Below, piece by piece: positions 1 through 10,867 of a stretch of DNA of 64,000 bases. The stretch comes from Amphiura filiformis. Lineage: Eukaryota; Echinodermata; Ophiuroidea; Amphilepidida; Amphiuridae. Numbering within the stretch: the first letter of the stretch is position 1; each line of letters opens with the position of its first letter. Made by a program: the position numbers and the translations under genes. The stretch covers positions 60,515,991 to 60,579,990 of the forward strand of contig NC_092636.1 of NCBI RefSeq assembly GCF_039555335.1, in the 5' to 3' direction. The notes beneath the pieces were generated by a model. It searched no databases, had not been told where the DNA came from, and saw only the letters and a list, made by a program, of their open reading frames with translations.

Positions 1-149
1 AAAAAGACATACTTTACAACATACTTTTAAAGCAGCTCCTTTGGTTGTCCTATTTTAATTGAGAGACCCATGTGCATCAATCCTGGTGACTGGGAGAAAT
101 CCAGGGGGGGGGGGGGTAAATGTTGTTCTTTTCAGCCACATTAAACATT
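1..149. other. Non-coding left edge with a G tract
   Basis: No gene is visible. The stretch holds a run of Gs near 105-117 and otherwise AT-rich unique-looking sequence leading into a MITE. Confidence 0.6.
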
Positions 150-428
150 ATGTATATTATACGGGCAAGGAATCAGTTACTACACTGGAATTTCAGTGAC
201 TCGAGACAAGCCGTACGTTATTTATGATAAAGAGGTACCGCTAGAATGTACCTCATTTCTTAACATATATATGAACCACTTGTCTTGAATCACTGAAATT
301 TCAGTGTGAAGTTATTGGATTCCTTGTCCCTATAATATATGTTAACTTTTGTTACCAGTGTGTAATTATTTTTTGCGAAAAACGCAAAATTATTCACAAA
401 ATTTATCAGGGTGTGTAGTACCACCTTA
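150..428. mobile_element. MITE-like repeat, copy 1
   Basis: The left half is a short inverted repeat: a stretch with GGGCAAGGAATC and an ACTGGAATTTCAGTGA core at about 157-200 is mirrored at about 290-345. It is followed by a purine-rich tail that ends in a TACCACCTTAA-like sequence. The same arrangement, inverted repeat then tail ending in TACCCCCTTAA, recurs at 3355-3632, so this is a repeat family and not a chance hairpin. No coding capacity. Exact termini and target duplication were not resolved. Confidence 0.55.
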
Positions 429-1516
429 AGTGTCACCCCACCTAATTAACATACATAGTTGGCCAAGGTCAAAAATTTTTTATCGTGTTGGTCGAAAGGG
501 CTTTGGGTGCAGATTGTAAAAATCCACTTTGCTCACTCATATGTTACCCGTTGCCATGGTAACGACCCGGAATGTATTTTAGGCGATTTTAGCTCATTTC
601 AGGCTGAAATTTGCCTAATAAAGAACGGACCATAGCTCCAATATTCGAGAAGGTAGAAGAAATTTTGATTATATCCTTACAATGGACCATCCTTCTACTT
701 TCCAACAAAAAAAATAAAATTGTTCATGAGGTGTTCGTTTGTATCTTTTTTAGACCTGGCAACACTTATAGTTTTGCCATTTTGAAAAAGTGGCAATTTT
801 GACCTATTTTTGAGGTGCAAAAAAACTATTGGCCATGACTCAAAGAATATTGTAATTGTGGTTGTGAACAAAGCAGACCATGCCCCATTCAAAATTGATA
901 TAAATGGCTTGGGGGATTATATCAGTAAAGCGGAGTGTTGCCAGAAAATAACACATTTATTGAAAAAGGCGAAATTTGACATGGAGTGTTTTTCCCCTGT
1001 ATTTAGGTAATACTAAACATATTTTTTATGTTTGTGCATCATGTTATCTCACAATTGAATGTTTTTGATCAAGATATTAAATGAATTCAATTCCTTTTTT
1101 GATATTTAAAGTGTTGCCAGTCTTCAAAAACAGCGTTTTAATATATTTTAGTCAAATAACTACATGTAGTTAGTAATTAGCACATATTTTTAAAAAAGTC
1201 TAAAACCAAATGATAAAAGTATAATCACTTGGACTATACGTCTAGATATTGATTTTGCAGCCTAGCAGGCCTTACGTCATTCAACAATAAGCTATGGCAA
1301 CTGCAGTGTTCCCATAAAATAAGCAAATTTAGTACTTGGTCACATTTTTTAAGTTGGTACCCCATTGGTGCACATTTGGACATTTGGTTGAAATCACCTC
1401 TTTTTTGCACCTTTTTGGTTATATCTCAAATGTAGTTCAAGAAAAGTATGCAAACCCATACATTTCTGGAAAGCTTATGCTTCATAGATGGCCATTACAT
1501 TAGCTAGCATTTGAAT

Positions 1517-2110
1517 ATACAGGGTGATCGATAGGTAATATAGGGAGTAACAAAATAATTCCACACACAAAGTTGAATAGTATTATGCCAATCTCATCTG
1601 ACTGAAATTCGTTTTTCTTTAAAGAAAATACACAGTTTGCCCTTTCTAAAACTACAACATTTATGTTAATTAATTATCTGTACAATCACTATACAGGGTG
1701 TGCAAAAAAAAACCGAACATAATTTATTCGGAATCTATATGATAATATATAATCTCATTGAAGTAGCTCAATATCCTAAGATTATACTTACTGACTAAAA
1801 TCTCAGTTTTGATGCTGCATATACTTGTGCTGCATATATATTAGTCTGAAAACAGAATGATTTCATATGCCATGAAACTACTAAAATGATTGCTTATCTT
1901 ATTTTACAGGGTGTGCCAAATTTTACCGTAGTGAAATGCTATTATTGAGTGGCCAAATTCCCAGCAGAAATGTTGACAGTTAAATCTACCACTTGAAATG
2001 TTGTTTTTGCATTGTTTATTGTATTCAATTCGATTCCATAGATTTCATGTGCATTACAAATGAATAGAACATTATAGGGTGTGTCAAAATGATTTTACTA
2101 ACTAAATATA
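1517..2110 (+). repeat. Four diverged units each headed by a TA-CAGGGTG motif
   Basis: ACAGGGTG or AGGGTGTG sequences recur near 1519, 1694, 1905 and 2076, spaced roughly 170-210 bp, and three continue GTGYCAAA or GTGCAAAA. Such heads are typical of Tc1/mariner-like short elements, which insert at TA. The intervening sequence is AT-rich and poorly conserved, so either a decayed tandem array or several neighbouring MITE ends would fit. Related heads occur near 6893 and 63160. No frame longer than a few dozen codons is present. Confidence 0.4.
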
Positions 2111-3172
2111 GCATGCATGTTAGTGCTGACATGTACAAAGCATGTCAATGTTCAAGTACACTTTTATAAATTCTAGGATAATTGTAAGAATTGCAGAGAA
2201 TTCTTTTTTCATTTTGAAATTACACCATTTTATTCCATGTTCAAGCCAACACAATCAATTGGCAACTTGTCTTCCTCATTATTATATTAATTAAAACAGA
2301 ATTAGGAATTAACAGGAAGCTAGAAGTTATGATTTTGCAATAAAACTTTTAAGAATCAGCAGCACTTTTCTTTAATACATTGTAGCTAGTCCTGGTGCAA
2401 GTATGCCTATTGGAGTTCTTAAAAATTTCAAACATACGCTACATAGAAGAAATGCATAAACCACATAGCTTCTTCCATTCTTCGACTAATTAGGAGTATT
2501 CAGTGACTGCTATAATTAATTAACGTCCCTGATTAATTGAAATGGTTGTGATTCTTTCGAAGAAATGAATATTCTTTCATTTAAGTTTTTTTAAATTCCT
2601 GTTATGCCTTTAACATATTTTGCAAAGAAAAGAAAAAAACTTGAAACACACACAGTCACCCATAGGAAATGTACATGCCTGCACATCATCCACCTTCACA
2701 TCCGCCACATCCACCCTGACTAATTAGCTGCTGCAATTAATTGAACAAATATGCTCTCATTTAAGCCCAAGTGTACATCCCTGCTATGCTGATAACATCT
2801 TTTATGAGGGGAACATTCAACACAAGTCACCGAAAATGTGACAAATCCGCCTTTTCTGGGTACCAACTTAAACAATATGACCACTTTCTTTCTACAGACT
2901 ACATTGTCAGGCACTGATTTGTCTTCACATCTATATGGTATTTCACAAAATTGTTGTTTGATATCCTTATAAATTTGGATCAATTCTAAACAAAGTGTTT
3001 TGTGTTATAATGTACTATATACACCCAGTGTTAAAAGAAAAAGACACACTTCTGCATTGCAAACATTACAAATAATATGAATTTTTTTATCACAAAATGT
3101 CAAAATGAGTTCTGCCTTATTTCTCATAACAAGAGTTATTTAACAAGCTTCAAATTATCAATGATATCTGCT

Positions 3173-3299
3173 CAGTGGCATAGCTCTGAGGGCAAGGTGT
3201 GTGTGTGTGCCGGGGGGGGGGCTTCCCCAATTTTGGACAAGTTTGCACCTCCCCCAAATATGCCCCCCCCCCTCTGAACATGTCCTGTTTATGCTACTG
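3173..3299. mobile_element. hAT-like MITE, 127 bp, perfect 8-bp target duplication
   Basis: It starts CAGTGGCATAGC and ends ATGCTACTG. It is flanked by TATCTGCT on both sides (3165-3172 and 3300-3307), an exact 8-bp target duplication as made by hAT transposases. The interior is a GT run followed by G and C tracts. It belongs to the same CAGTGGCRTAGC family as 24787-25121 and 20046-20432. Non-coding. Confidence 0.8.
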
Positions 3300-3354
3300 T
3301 ATCTGCTGGACAAAGGTGGGATAGAGGGCAATGATACATTGATAATCAAGTAAG

Positions 3355-3632
3355 ATATGTATATATTATAGGGCAAGGACTACAACTACTGCACTGAAAA
3401 TTCAGCAACTCAAGGCAAGAAGTTAATTGATTTATTGATCAAATATTGGTTTTCCCTCATTTTTGACTGTAACTCCACAACTGGTTTGTGTGCTGAAATA
3501 CAATTTCCAGTGCAGTAGTTGTAGTCATTGCCCCTATAATATACATAACTTACTTGTCACCAATGCGCTCTAATTTTTGAGAAAAAGTCAAAAATATGCG
3601 CAAAATTGGGCAGGGGTGTAATACCCCCTTAA
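3355..3632. mobile_element. MITE-like repeat, copy 2
   Basis: Same organisation as 150-428: an inverted repeat with GGGCAAGGACTACAACTACT mirrored about 130 bp later, then a tail ending in a TACCCCCTTAA-like sequence. It lies in the loop of the inner inverted repeat. Non-coding. Confidence 0.55.
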
Positions 3633-4728
3633 ATAACTCTTGTTAGGAGAAATAAGGCAGAAAAATTCATGTTATCATCAGTTTGTAATGTTTGCAATGC
3701 AGAATTGTGTCTTTTTCTGTTAACACAGGTGTATAGTACATCATAACATAATACACTTTGTTTAGAATTGAATTCTCAAATTCCCCAAAATCAGTACATA
3801 ACAATGTAGTCTGTAGAAAGAAAGTACTAAATTTGCTTACTTTATGGCAACACTGCAGTTGAAATCCCTAGCTTATTGCTGAATGATGTAAGGCCTGTTA
3901 CATCAATATTCAGAAGTACAGTCCAAGTGATTATACTTTTATCATTTGTTTTTAGACTTTTAAATATGTGCCAATTTCTAGTCATTTGACTAAAATACCT
4001 TAAAATGCCGTTTTTTTAATACTGGCAACACTTTAAATATCAAAATAGAAATTGAATTCGTTTAATATTTAATATCTAGATCAAAAACATTCAATTGTGA
4101 GATAACATGATGCACAAACATAAAAAATATGTTTAGTAATACCTAAATACAGGGAAAAACACTCCAAGTCAAATTGAGCTCTTTTCAACAAATGTGTTAT
4201 TTTCTGGCAACACTCTGCTTTACTGATATAATCCCCCAGGCCATTTATATCAATTTTGAATGGGGCATGGTCTGCTTTGTTCACAACCACAATTACAATA
4301 TTCTGGGAGTCATGGCCAATAGTTTTTTTGCACCTCAAAAATAGGTCAAAATTGCCACTTTTTCAAAATGGCAAAACTATAAGTGTTGCCAGGTCAAAAA
4401 AAGATACAAACGAGCACCTCATGAATAATTTTATTTTTTTATTGAAAAGTAGAAAGATGGTCCATTGTAAGGATATAATCAAATTTCTTCTATCTTCTCG
4501 AATATTGGAGCTACGGCCCGTTCTTTATTAGGCAAATTTCAGCATTTTCAGCCTGAAATGAGCTAAAATCGCCTAAAATACATTCGGGTCGTTACCATGG
4601 CAACGGGTAACATATGAGCGAGCAAAGTGGATTTTTACAATCTACACCCAAAGCCCTTTCGACCAACACGATAAAAAATTTTTGACCTTGGCCATCTATG
4701 TATGTTAATTAGGTGGGGTGACACTTAA

Positions 4729-5099
4729 CAATTCAGACCAAATGTTCCCCCACTTTTCAAGATGATTGACGTCGCTGGAAGACCATGTCCTCTGCTTTTG
4801 TCATCTGTGTGAATCCGTCAAATTTTTGTTTCCCTGCTGCATACTTTTTTTACCTTGTTCCGAACAATTGTTCGGATGATCTATGAAGGTGAAACATGCT
4901 ATATATACGGTATTTAAAAGAACAAAAAACAACGTGAGTGGTTGAGTAAATACACATTTGTCTTCAATGAACTTTATATACATAATTTTGTTTCTACAAA
5001 CCGACGGTCCATGTCTTCTGCCGTAAGTTGCCTTGTTTTATGATGTGCAAATGCAGTTCGTAGTCGAACCTCGAATCTTAAGCGTGTTTCTATTGACCA
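4729..5099. other. No gene seen
   Basis: Mixed AT-rich sequence between the fold-back element and the GGAAGTGG repeat array. Only short chance frames are present and none shows a recognisable motif. Confidence 0.5.
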
Positions 5100-7145
5100 C
5101 ACAGCAAAACACAGGCTTTGCTGTACCATTACCAACACAACCGTTACTAAATTTTTCATAAAAGTACACACAGGAAGTGGAAAGTGCATCGCTTGATTTT
5201 TCATGAAAGTGCACAGAGAAGAAGGCGTATAATTATTGCTTGCTAACTTTATAGGCCTTACTAATAAAAGCACTGTGCAAGTGAAAAGCGCTTATTGTTG
5301 ATTGTTCATAAGCCAGGTAGTGGGAAGTGAGTATTGCTTGGTTTTTCATAAAATTGCACCAAGGACTTGGAAAGTGCACGTTGCTAGCTAACTCTGTAAT
5401 TAATATAAACACATTGCAAGTAAAAAGCACTTTTTTACGACATGGCATAACTGGGCATTAACAGCAGAGACAACAAATTATTGTGAAGCTGCTGACGAGG
5501 AAGCACCCAGAAAGCGATTAACCTCCCTGCTGAAGCTGGCCCTTGATCTAGTGACTGGAATTTGGGCAGGAAGAGAATTCCATAATTGTGCTGTAGATAG
5601 TAGGAATGATCTTTCATGGCTGACAAGGTATGATCTTGGTACTTCCACTGCTAGGTCATGAGATCTCACTTGTTGCTGAAGCCATGGAGTGGAATATGAG
5701 CATTGCTAAATTTGTAACAAAGCGCACGTAGGAAGTGGAAAGCACATGATTTATTCATAGAAGTGAACCCCAGGAAGTGGAAAGCGCATATTTTTAGCTA
5801 ACTTTGTAATTTAAGCCTCAATATACGATTTCGGTCACATTTAGTTATTCTTTGACAAATACTATAAGAATATTATCAGTAACAACTGTCAGGAAAGTTT
5901 TCTGATCATTTTAAGTCGAACTAATGAGGTAAAGTGAAAGAAAATTCACTATCTTAGCCTTTTAACTGTGATGTTCTATGAGGGATTTCAAGTCATAATA
6001 TGACTGTAATTCAAACTTGCTCTGTTGTCCTAAAAACACAAATCATTTTGCTGAATCCAATTTTGTGTAAGTTGGGATATGTGTAAACATTACAAATATG
6101 CCAAAAAAATCAGAGTTGATAAACATTGACTCAACTCATTTTAAATTATCATCCATTATGGCTTTAATATAAAAAGCACTGGACTGTACATAAGCCAGAA
6201 AGTGTACAGTTAGCATTGCTAAGTTGCAATAAAATTACACCCAGGAAATGGATAGCACGCATTGTTAGATTGTTAATAAGCCAGGAAGTTGAAAGTGCAT
6301 TGCGATTTGCGAAATGTGTTGTAAAGTGCACACAGGAAGTGGAATGCGCATATCACTTGATTTTTCATAAAAGTGCACCAGGAAGTGGAAAGTGCACTTT
6401 GCTAACTGACTCTGTTTTTGAATTTTTACAGTGGAAGAAGCACTTATAATTGAAAGAGGAAATCACTTATTTTGAGATTGTACATACGACGTAAGCCAGG
6501 AAGTGGAAAGTTATAAACACAAAATTTGTAAAACAAAATTCCTGATAACACAAAATGTTTTTGAAGTCCCAAGCGTACACCTTCATACGTTATACCTGAT
6601 AACACAAAATCATGTTAACACAAACTAAATTCCAGGTCTCTGACAATTTTAACAGGCAGAGTGGGAAATTTTAGACATTGTTTTTATTTTATCTTTAAAA
6701 GTAATGATGATAAGTCCATAAAAGTAGACATTTTCAATGTGTGAAAAAGTCGCATTTTAAATTGTTTCATTAATGCTAAAACTGGCATTACTCTTGTTAG
6801 CAAATGTAAATGTATATTGAACAATATATTCAAAGTAGTTTAAAGAATCACTATAATATCACATTATCACATTTAAATATCAAATTCACATGTAGGGTGT
6901 TCCAAAACAAAAATCTTTATTAATTTTCATATTGTTGTTTAAAGTACACCCAGGAAGTGGAAAGTGCACTTCGATTGATTTGTGATAAAAATGCACCTAG
7001 GAAAGCGCACGTTACTAGATTGTTCATAAGCCAGGACGTGGAACGTGACCATTGCCAAGTTTGTAATAAAAGTGCATCCTGGAAGTGGAAAGCGCATATT
7101 CCTAGATTTATCAAAAAAGTGCCCCCAGGAAGTGGACAGCGGTAT
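5100..7145. repeat. Interspersed array of degenerate ~42-bp units with GGAAGTGG core, part 1
   Basis: Variants of two related half-units recur through this stretch: GTGCACCCAGGAAGTGGAAA followed by GCGCATATTGCTAG, and TTCATAAGCCAGGAAGTGGA followed by AAGTGAGCATTGC. Clusters lie at about 5150-5430, 5715-5800, 6180-6510 and 6940-7140, separated by unrelated AT-rich DNA. The spacing is irregular and units are 70-95 percent alike, so this is an eroded minisatellite and not a clean tandem array. The short frames here are by-products of the repeat. The core GGAAGT matches the ETS-factor consensus, but nothing shows binding. Confidence 0.7.
5435..5675 (-). pseudogene. LINE 3'-end fragment (CR1/L2-like C-terminus)
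   Basis: On the minus strand a 63-residue frame (5669 to 5478) contains SHERSFLLSTAQLWNSLPAQ and then SREVNRFL. The S-F-x-x-S-T-x-x-L-W-N-S-L-P pattern is the usual tail of reverse transcriptases from CR1, L2 and related non-LTR elements. Only this tail remains; the RT core is absent. It sits inside the GGAAGTGG array with no obvious poly(A) or target duplication. Clade is inferred and not proven. Confidence 0.6.
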
Positions 7146-7267
7146 TGCTATATAGCATAAAACAAGAAATTCACTTCTGTATATGCATTTCTCTGTAATC
7201 ACTATTGCATTGTGTCAGAAATCCAGGTTGTGCATGTATATTCAGATTAAAATAAAATTAATAGATT
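6931..7267 (+). repeat. 337-bp direct repeat, copy 1
   Basis: Essentially identical in sequence and equal in length to 10479-10815, about 3.55 kb downstream. It spans four GGAAGTGG units and 120 bp of unrelated flanking sequence ending AAATTAATAGATT. Such identity against a background of heavily diverged units marks a recent duplication. The 47 bases just beyond it reappear inverted after copy 2. Confidence 0.85.
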
Positions 7268-8191
7268 TTCTCTTTAATTTTTGTCAGATGGGTTTTTCTT
7301 TCATTTTTTTGTCAGGGGGCACTCTGCGCCCTACCCCCTCCTAATCGCTGGCTACGCTACTGCGTACCGGTTAATATGTGGAGCTCTGCCTGCACACGGG
7401 GTCGACAGCTTCCCTCCGAGAAGGACGGAGTAGACCTACTCACACAGTTCATTTGTCAATTCTAAATTCTTTTGTTTTGATAACATAAAATAAAATAACG
7501 TAACGTAAAATACTATTTTGTATATAAGTAGACCCTCCCTCGGGTCCGTGGAGAACGACTGGTAATGTAGATTACATAGCATTAAAAATCAACGCTCAAT
7601 GGACTTTCGCGTTCACTTATAATACGAGTATATTTCTATATTGCTGCATGGTTGACTGTGGTGGGTGTAATTAGTGGCGTCGATTTGTGGATGAAGAGGA
7701 ATGGGTTTTGGGCATTGAAGAAAATAGGGGGGGGGGGGTGGGCATTTTTTTTCATAGGGCATTACGTAATTATTTATTGTTACATTATCCAGAGATGGAA
7801 CCGAACCGAGACTGGGGGCCAGTCTAGTATATAAGTGAACTTATAGTCTTCTTATAGTGAAACGCCATTCATTATTCTTTTTTTTTTCAAACTATAACCA
7901 AGATAACAGAAATTTCAAGGGTGGGCCATTTTAAGTGGACCATTTTAATGTGGACCTTATCATGAATAAACCAGATCGACAATTCACCTATCGTCTTGCA
8001 GTAGAGCCAAAATCTCGGTCAAAAGTATAGTTGGAACACTTAGGTAAAAGTAGGACTGTTTTAAACTTTATTTGACATGATATAATTTTACGTTCTTTGG
8101 TGTGAATTACAACCGCCCCTGCTCCCCAAATCAATGATGTGTGTCTCTAAAGTGGCATATTTGAAGTTATCATATCAAAGTAGTCCAACAA
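7268..8191. other. No gene; decayed element ends and a G tract
   Basis: GGCTACGCTACTGC near 7350 looks like the right end of a CAGTGGCGTAGC-type hAT MITE whose left end is gone. A G tract lies near 7729-7740 after GTGGCGTCGATTTG. The rest is AT-rich with only short chance frames. Confidence 0.5.
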
Positions 8192-8848
8192 TTGAAGGGG
8201 TGGGTGTAATAAAGTCCTAACCCACCTAAAACACATGTTACTGGTTTCGCGATAAGATGTTTTTTGACCAAGTACATGAGAATTTCCATAAGTTAAGTAT
8301 ACAAGCATCAAGTATAGGAGGAGTTCTGTTTTGTTGAAATCATTCGTACAATTTTTACACACTACACACAAACCGGTCACTTGTAAATTATTTATGGACT
8401 ATTATTTTGCCCCAAGAATTCCACACTAGTTTTTAGAACTACTTATAAGATGGATATTTCTTTGAAAAAAAATCAAATCTAGTCGTTGTTGATGTAAGAA
8501 ACACGTGATTCCAGATCAAAATTGTTGTCCATAGATAATTTAGGACCCCAGGTTTAAAGTCGGCGGCAATATAGTGCTAAACCCACATTTCATTTTTGAA
8601 GAAAAACAGGGAACATAACACAGCTGTAATCATGCCAATAAGTTCCTATTAGTGCAAAAATTACACATTATTTTAATAAGTACAATATATACAATGATTA
8701 GGCCTATATATTATAATGATTACTTTTTATAAAAATGGATTAAGTAGTTGTCCAATCTATATGTTTTAACTGCAATTGATTCGAAACCAGTAACAAGTGC
8801 ACCAAAAAAAGGATGAGGGTTAGGACTATATTACACCCACCCCTTCAA
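8192..8848. mobile_element. 657-bp terminal-inverted-repeat MITE
   Basis: The first ~63 bases, starting TTGAAGGGGTGGGTGTA and including GTTACTGGTTTCG, are mirrored at about 8783-8848, which ends TACACCCACCCCTTCAA. The interior is AT-rich with no transposase. Both ends abut ATT/AAT, so a short AT-rich target is likely but not resolved. Confidence 0.7.
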
Positions 8849-9280
8849 TTATGTCAGAGATTGCAGTTTCGATAGTTTTGCCAGTTGAAGCATAGACACT
8901 GAAAAAGGTTTTTATGGTTAAAATGGGTTTTTTTTTCTGATTATTGCTCTTTGTGTAAAATAAGATTCGAGCGGGTGTAAAATATCCACTCCTGGGCAGT
9001 TCCAAAACTAGTCAAATTTTGTATATTCCTCTTGTTACACAGATTCAGAAAATGTATAGTTGGACGTGCATATAGGCCTACATTATCATTTCCGAATTAT
9101 TAGCGTGAAGGTCACAAGTTAAATTTTGAAATTTACAGAGTTAAAATGGAAGCAAATGGTCTGATGTTCTGAAATGCACAAGGAGGTGGAAAGCCCATAT
9201 CGCTTAATCTTTCATAAAAGTGAACCCCCGGAAGTGGAAAGCGCACATTGCATGTATTAAAAGCGACGGTTATATGTGCC

Positions 9281-9425
9281 GTGCGGTACTGCACACCGCT
9301 GACAGTCCCCAATGGGGAACTGCACCTTCCGTCACGCACTTCCGCATGCGGGACTGCACATCCCGACGTGCATTCCCGCATGCGGTGATGCAGGTCGGGA
9401 TGTGTAGTACCGCATGCGGTACTGC
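9281..9425. repeat. CpG-rich cluster of CCGCATGCGG palindromes
   Basis: A GC- and CpG-rich island stands out from the AT-rich surroundings. CCGCATGCGG or CCGCATGCGGT occurs at about 9343, 9388 and 9411, with GCGGTACTGC and GGGACTGCAC spacers between. The blocks can pair with one another in several registers. Open on both strands only because stop codons are AT-rich. Function unknown. Confidence 0.6.
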
Positions 9426-9545
9426 GACATTTTTGGTGCATTTCCGCTAGGGGATTTGATGTGCAATATTTTTGGTGTATTTCCGCTAGGGGATTTGCAA
9501 TATTTTTGGTGTATTTCCGCTAGGGGATTTGCAATATTTTTGCAC
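9426..9545 (+). repeat. Minisatellite, ~34-bp unit, three copies
   Basis: A unit beginning ATTTTTGGTG and containing TTTCCGCTAGGGGATTTGCA repeats three times head to tail, with a 5-base insertion in the first copy. Copies are nearly identical, so the array is young. Confidence 0.8.
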
Positions 9546-9569
9546 ACTTCCGCGTCCCAAAAAATAGTT

Positions 9570-9766
9570 CCACATTGCCATACCTGTACATGTATCTCGC
9601 AGCCAGTTTCGAAAAGAGTAGGGTGTTAACCCCTGACTGTTCCCAACCCGTCCCGGTGTTCAAATGGACCCCAATGGAAATAAGCTTCAATAGAGGCTTT
9701 CTTGGGTTATCCAGGGTTGTCAAAACCCGAACAAATCAAATCAAAAAAAAAAAAAAAAAAAAAAAA
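9570..9766 (+). repeat. Poly(A)-tailed repeat, possible SINE or retropseudogene
   Basis: A sequence containing TCGCAGCCAGTTTCGAAAAG ends in about 25 As at 9742-9766, as retroposed copies do. A related piece without the tail occurs at about 11244-11300. No tRNA-like promoter boxes were found, so its class is open. Confidence 0.4.
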
Positions 9767-10478
9767 AGCAGAAGTGGAAAATGAGTATTACCAAGTTTGC
9801 AACAAATGTGCACCTAGAAATGGAAAGCGCATATAGAATTTTTCATAAAAGTGCACCCATGAAGAAGAAAGCGCATATCCCTAAAGTTTTCAGTGGAAAA
9901 AGGCACAAATCAGTTTTCAGTGGAAACTGAGTATTGCTAAGTGAGCATTGTTATGATGGTATAAAAGTGCACCCAGGAAGTAAAAAGCGCATATTGCTAG
10001 ATTTGTCATAAAAGTGCACCCATGAAGTGGAAACGCGTATTGCTAGCATAAACCAAGAAGTGGAAAGTGAGTATGTCTAAGTGTTTATTAAATATAAGTA
10101 CACCCGAAGTTGAAAGCGCATATCGCTTGATTGTTCATAAAAATGACACCAGGGAGTGGAAAGATTGTTTTGCTAGCTAACTTTGTAATTAATAAAAGCA
10201 CCGTGCAAGTGGAAAGCGCTTATTGCCAGATTGTTCATAAGCTAGGAAGTGGAAAGTGAGCACTGTCAAGTTTAAGCGCCAGCCATTAGGCCTGACGAGG
10301 CGTCTCGGATTCGGATGAGACGTGATACTGTAACCAACTCAAAACAGTAAGTCCAGATGAACAGTTTGACATTTAATTTTTATTTACCTATCTACCTTGA
10401 TGATTCAGAATATTCACAAATATATTGCCAAGTTTGTAATAAAAGTGCACCCAGGAAGTGGAAAATGCATATTGCTAG

Positions 10479-10867
10479 ATTGTTGTTTAAAGTACACCCA
10501 GGAAGTGGAAAGTGCACTTCGATTGATTTGTGATAAAAATGCACCTAGGAAAGCGCACGTTACTAGATTGTTCATAAGCCAGGACGTGGAACGTGACCAT
10601 TGCCAAGTTTGTAATAAAAGTGCATCCTGGAAGTGGAAAGCGCATATTCCTAGATTTATCAAAAAAGTGCCCCCAGGAAGTGGACAGCGGTATTGCTATA
10701 TAGCATAAAACAAGAAATTCACTTCTGTATATGCATTTCTCTGTAATCACTATTGCATTGTGTCAGAAATCCAGGTTGTGCATGTATATTCAGATTAAAA
10801 TAAAATTAATAGATTAAGATTAAAAATGAAAGAAAAACCCATCTGACAAAAATTAAAGAGAAAATCT
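10479..10867 (+). repeat. 337-bp direct repeat, copy 2, with an inverted tail
   Basis: 10479-10815 repeats 6931-7267. The next segment, 10821-10867, is the reverse complement of 7264-7310, so the duplication ends in a fold-back: repeat forward, then the flanking 47 bp inverted. A template switch during repair would produce this. Confidence 0.8.

Larger units (their letters stand above)
2884..3826. repeat. Inner inverted repeat nested in the fold-back element
   Basis: Bases 2884-3140 are complementary to 3632-3826 with several indels; landmarks are the CTTTCTTTCTACAGACTACA block at 2884 and its mirror near 3810, and AACAAGAGTTATTTAAC mirrored at 3632. The right arm runs directly into the right arm of the outer fold-back at about 3826, so the two inverted repeats may be one structure partly broken by deletion on the left. 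The loop holds two younger MITEs. Confidence 0.6.
430..4724. mobile_element. 4.3 kb fold-back DNA element with ~910-bp inverted arms, TTAA flanked
   Basis: Bases 430-1341 and 3826-4724 are long inverted repeats of each other, differing by scattered substitutions and small indels. The outermost bases are GTGTCACCCCACC on the left and its complement on the right, and each end is bounded by TTAA (426-429 and 4725-4728), the target duplication used by piggyBac- and Kolobok-type transposons. The arms each hold the same short open frame (810-1010 on plus, 4081-4338 on minus) but no transposase is seen in the 2.5 kb spacer. Nested inside are a hAT-like MITE (3173-3299), a second MITE (3355-3632), a further inverted repeat (2884-3826) and TA-CAGGGTG repeats. 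It is best read as a non-autonomous element; superfamily assignment rests on TTAA only. Confidence 0.7.
9175..10700. repeat. GGAAGTGG interspersed array, part 2
   Basis: The same degenerate units as at 5100-7145 resume at about 9180-9260 and again at 9770-10270 and 10435-10700. Between them lie a CpG-rich palindrome cluster, a 34-bp minisatellite and a poly(A)-tailed repeat. Two units, near 5274 and 10200, read GTGCAAGTG-AAAGCGC, close to the first bases of the TA-flanked element at 17010, which may be chance. Confidence 0.65.

Noticed and set aside
810-1010. 66-codon frame also present in the other arm of the fold-back
   Set aside because: Both strands of the arm are open over the same stretch and changes between arms show no clear protein-level constraint.
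9720-9770. Poly(A) tract as a gene 3' end
   Set aside because: A genomic A tract marks a retroposed copy; no coding exon precedes it.
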